Shown: in pieces, positions 63,742-64,000 of the stretch
How positions within the stretch are numbered: the first letter of the stretch is position 1
Layout: each line of letters starts with the position of its first letter
Assembly: GCA_913045315.1 (NCBI GenBank)
Contig: CAJWQJ010000008.1
Location: 1 to 64,000 of the forward strand
DNA: 64,000 nucleotides
Direction of reading: 5' to 3'
Source of the DNA: an uncultured Chloroflexota bacterium
GTDB taxonomy: Bacteria > Chloroflexota > Dehalococcoidia > Lucifugimonadales > UBA1127
Position numbers and translations under genes: made by a program
Notes under the pieces: generated by a model
What the model saw: only the letters and a program-made list of their open reading frames with translations
Told to the model about the DNA's origin: nothing
Databases searched by the model: none

Positions 63742-64000
63742 ATGATAAAATCACCAATAGTAATATCCATAATAATAATAATCGCAATACTAATTTTTGG
63801 AAGCCAAGCAGTATATATAGTGGATGAAACTAATCATGCAGTTGTTACACAATTTGGTAAAATCACTGCAACTAAAAGCACGCCTGGATTGCAATTTAAA
63901 ACACCATTTATACAAAATGTTTCATATCTAGATAAAAGAATCCTTACGCTAGATACCCCTAGTCAAGAATTTTTAACATCTGATGAGAAACGATTACTTG
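63742..64000 (+). CDS. hflC: HflC, 3' end beyond window edge
   Basis: 86 codons visible from the ATG at 63742. N-terminal membrane span (ISIIIIIAILIFGSQAVYIV), then DETNHAVVTQFGKITATKSTPGLQFKTPF and ILTLDTPSQEFLTSDEKRLL, typical of HflC (…VDE.E.AVV..FGK…PGL..K.PF). It forms the FtsH-regulating HflKC complex with the upstream gene. The right window edge truncates it. Confidence 0.9.
   Translation, partial: MIKSPIVISIIIIIAILIFGSQAVYIVDETNHAVVTQFGKITATKSTPGLQFKTPFIQNVSYLDKRILTLDTPSQEFLTSDEKRLL

Overview
The window is AT-rich, densely coding bacterial chromosome with genes on both strands. No insertion sequence, phage gene or CRISPR array is visible. The gene families suggest a free-living aerobic bacterium with coenzyme F420 metabolism, most like a low-GC marine Chloroflexota of the SAR202 type. 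The supporting families are three luciferase-like flavin/F420 oxidoreductases, an F420:NADP oxidoreductase, three class III CoA-transferases, a molybdopterin hydroxylase large subunit, a fused AccD-AccA, a CBS-less GuaB3-type IMP dehydrogenase, family 4 uracil-DNA glycosylase, and lipoproteins with Glu/Val/Lys spacers. This placement is inferred from gene content and was not tested by phylogeny.

Layout. 1-2.9 kb: a large repeat-rich FecR-domain lipoprotein cut by the left edge. 3-11.4 kb: HAD phosphatase, oligoribonuclease, copper ATPase, ferrochelatase, a FecCD-type metal/heme/corrinoid importer with a His/Asp-rich binding protein, and a MerR-type regulator. 11.4-28.9 kb: housekeeping genes (dnaN, larB, acpS, NAD(P)HX repair, coaX, coaBC, valS, secA, prs, purA, udg) with small lipoproteins and unknowns. 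29-33 kb: an iron(III) ABC importer operon behind a clear sigma-70 promoter overlapped by a 15-bp palindrome. 33-42.3 kb: ftsK, accDA, metF-like, an LLM oxidoreductase, a SIMPL protein, an ECF sigma/anti-sigma pair, lepB and tRNA-Lys. 42.3-44.8 kb: an MFS transporter and a loose stretch of small membrane-protein genes and a frameshifted gene. 44.8-59.3 kb: the catabolic/redox part (LLM enzymes, molybdenum hydroxylase, flavin reductase, CoA-transferases, F420 reductase, Rieske protein, CcdA, GuaB3, NfeD/SPFH pair). 59.3-64 kb: era, a nitrogen module (PII and Amt), a membrane protein, hflK and the start of hflC.

Most striking non-gene signals. Five-base half-sites repeat at an exact 11-bp period upstream of both the PII gene and amt, resembling actinobacterial GlnR sites. 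A perfect 16-bp inverted repeat lies inside the NAD(P)HX repair gene. Long inverted repeats lie at 28878-28910, 48154-48194 and 51310-51351. A promoter places the GuaB3 gene as a leaderless message. A 20-bp tandem duplication precedes hflK. Several genes are too short for ordinary ORF cut-offs: a 47-aa zinc-ribbon protein, membrane peptides of 27, 36 and 55 aa, and a roughly 90-aa gene broken at a T8 run.

Functional links that can be argued: iron and heme supply (FutABC-like importer, FecCD-type importer, ferrochelatase), F420 redox (NADP-F420 reductase feeding LLM enzymes), CoA-thioester catabolism (three CaiB/BaiF transferases), nitrogen sensing (PII with Amt), and envelope quality control (SPFH/NfeD, HflKC, SIMPL, ECF sigma).
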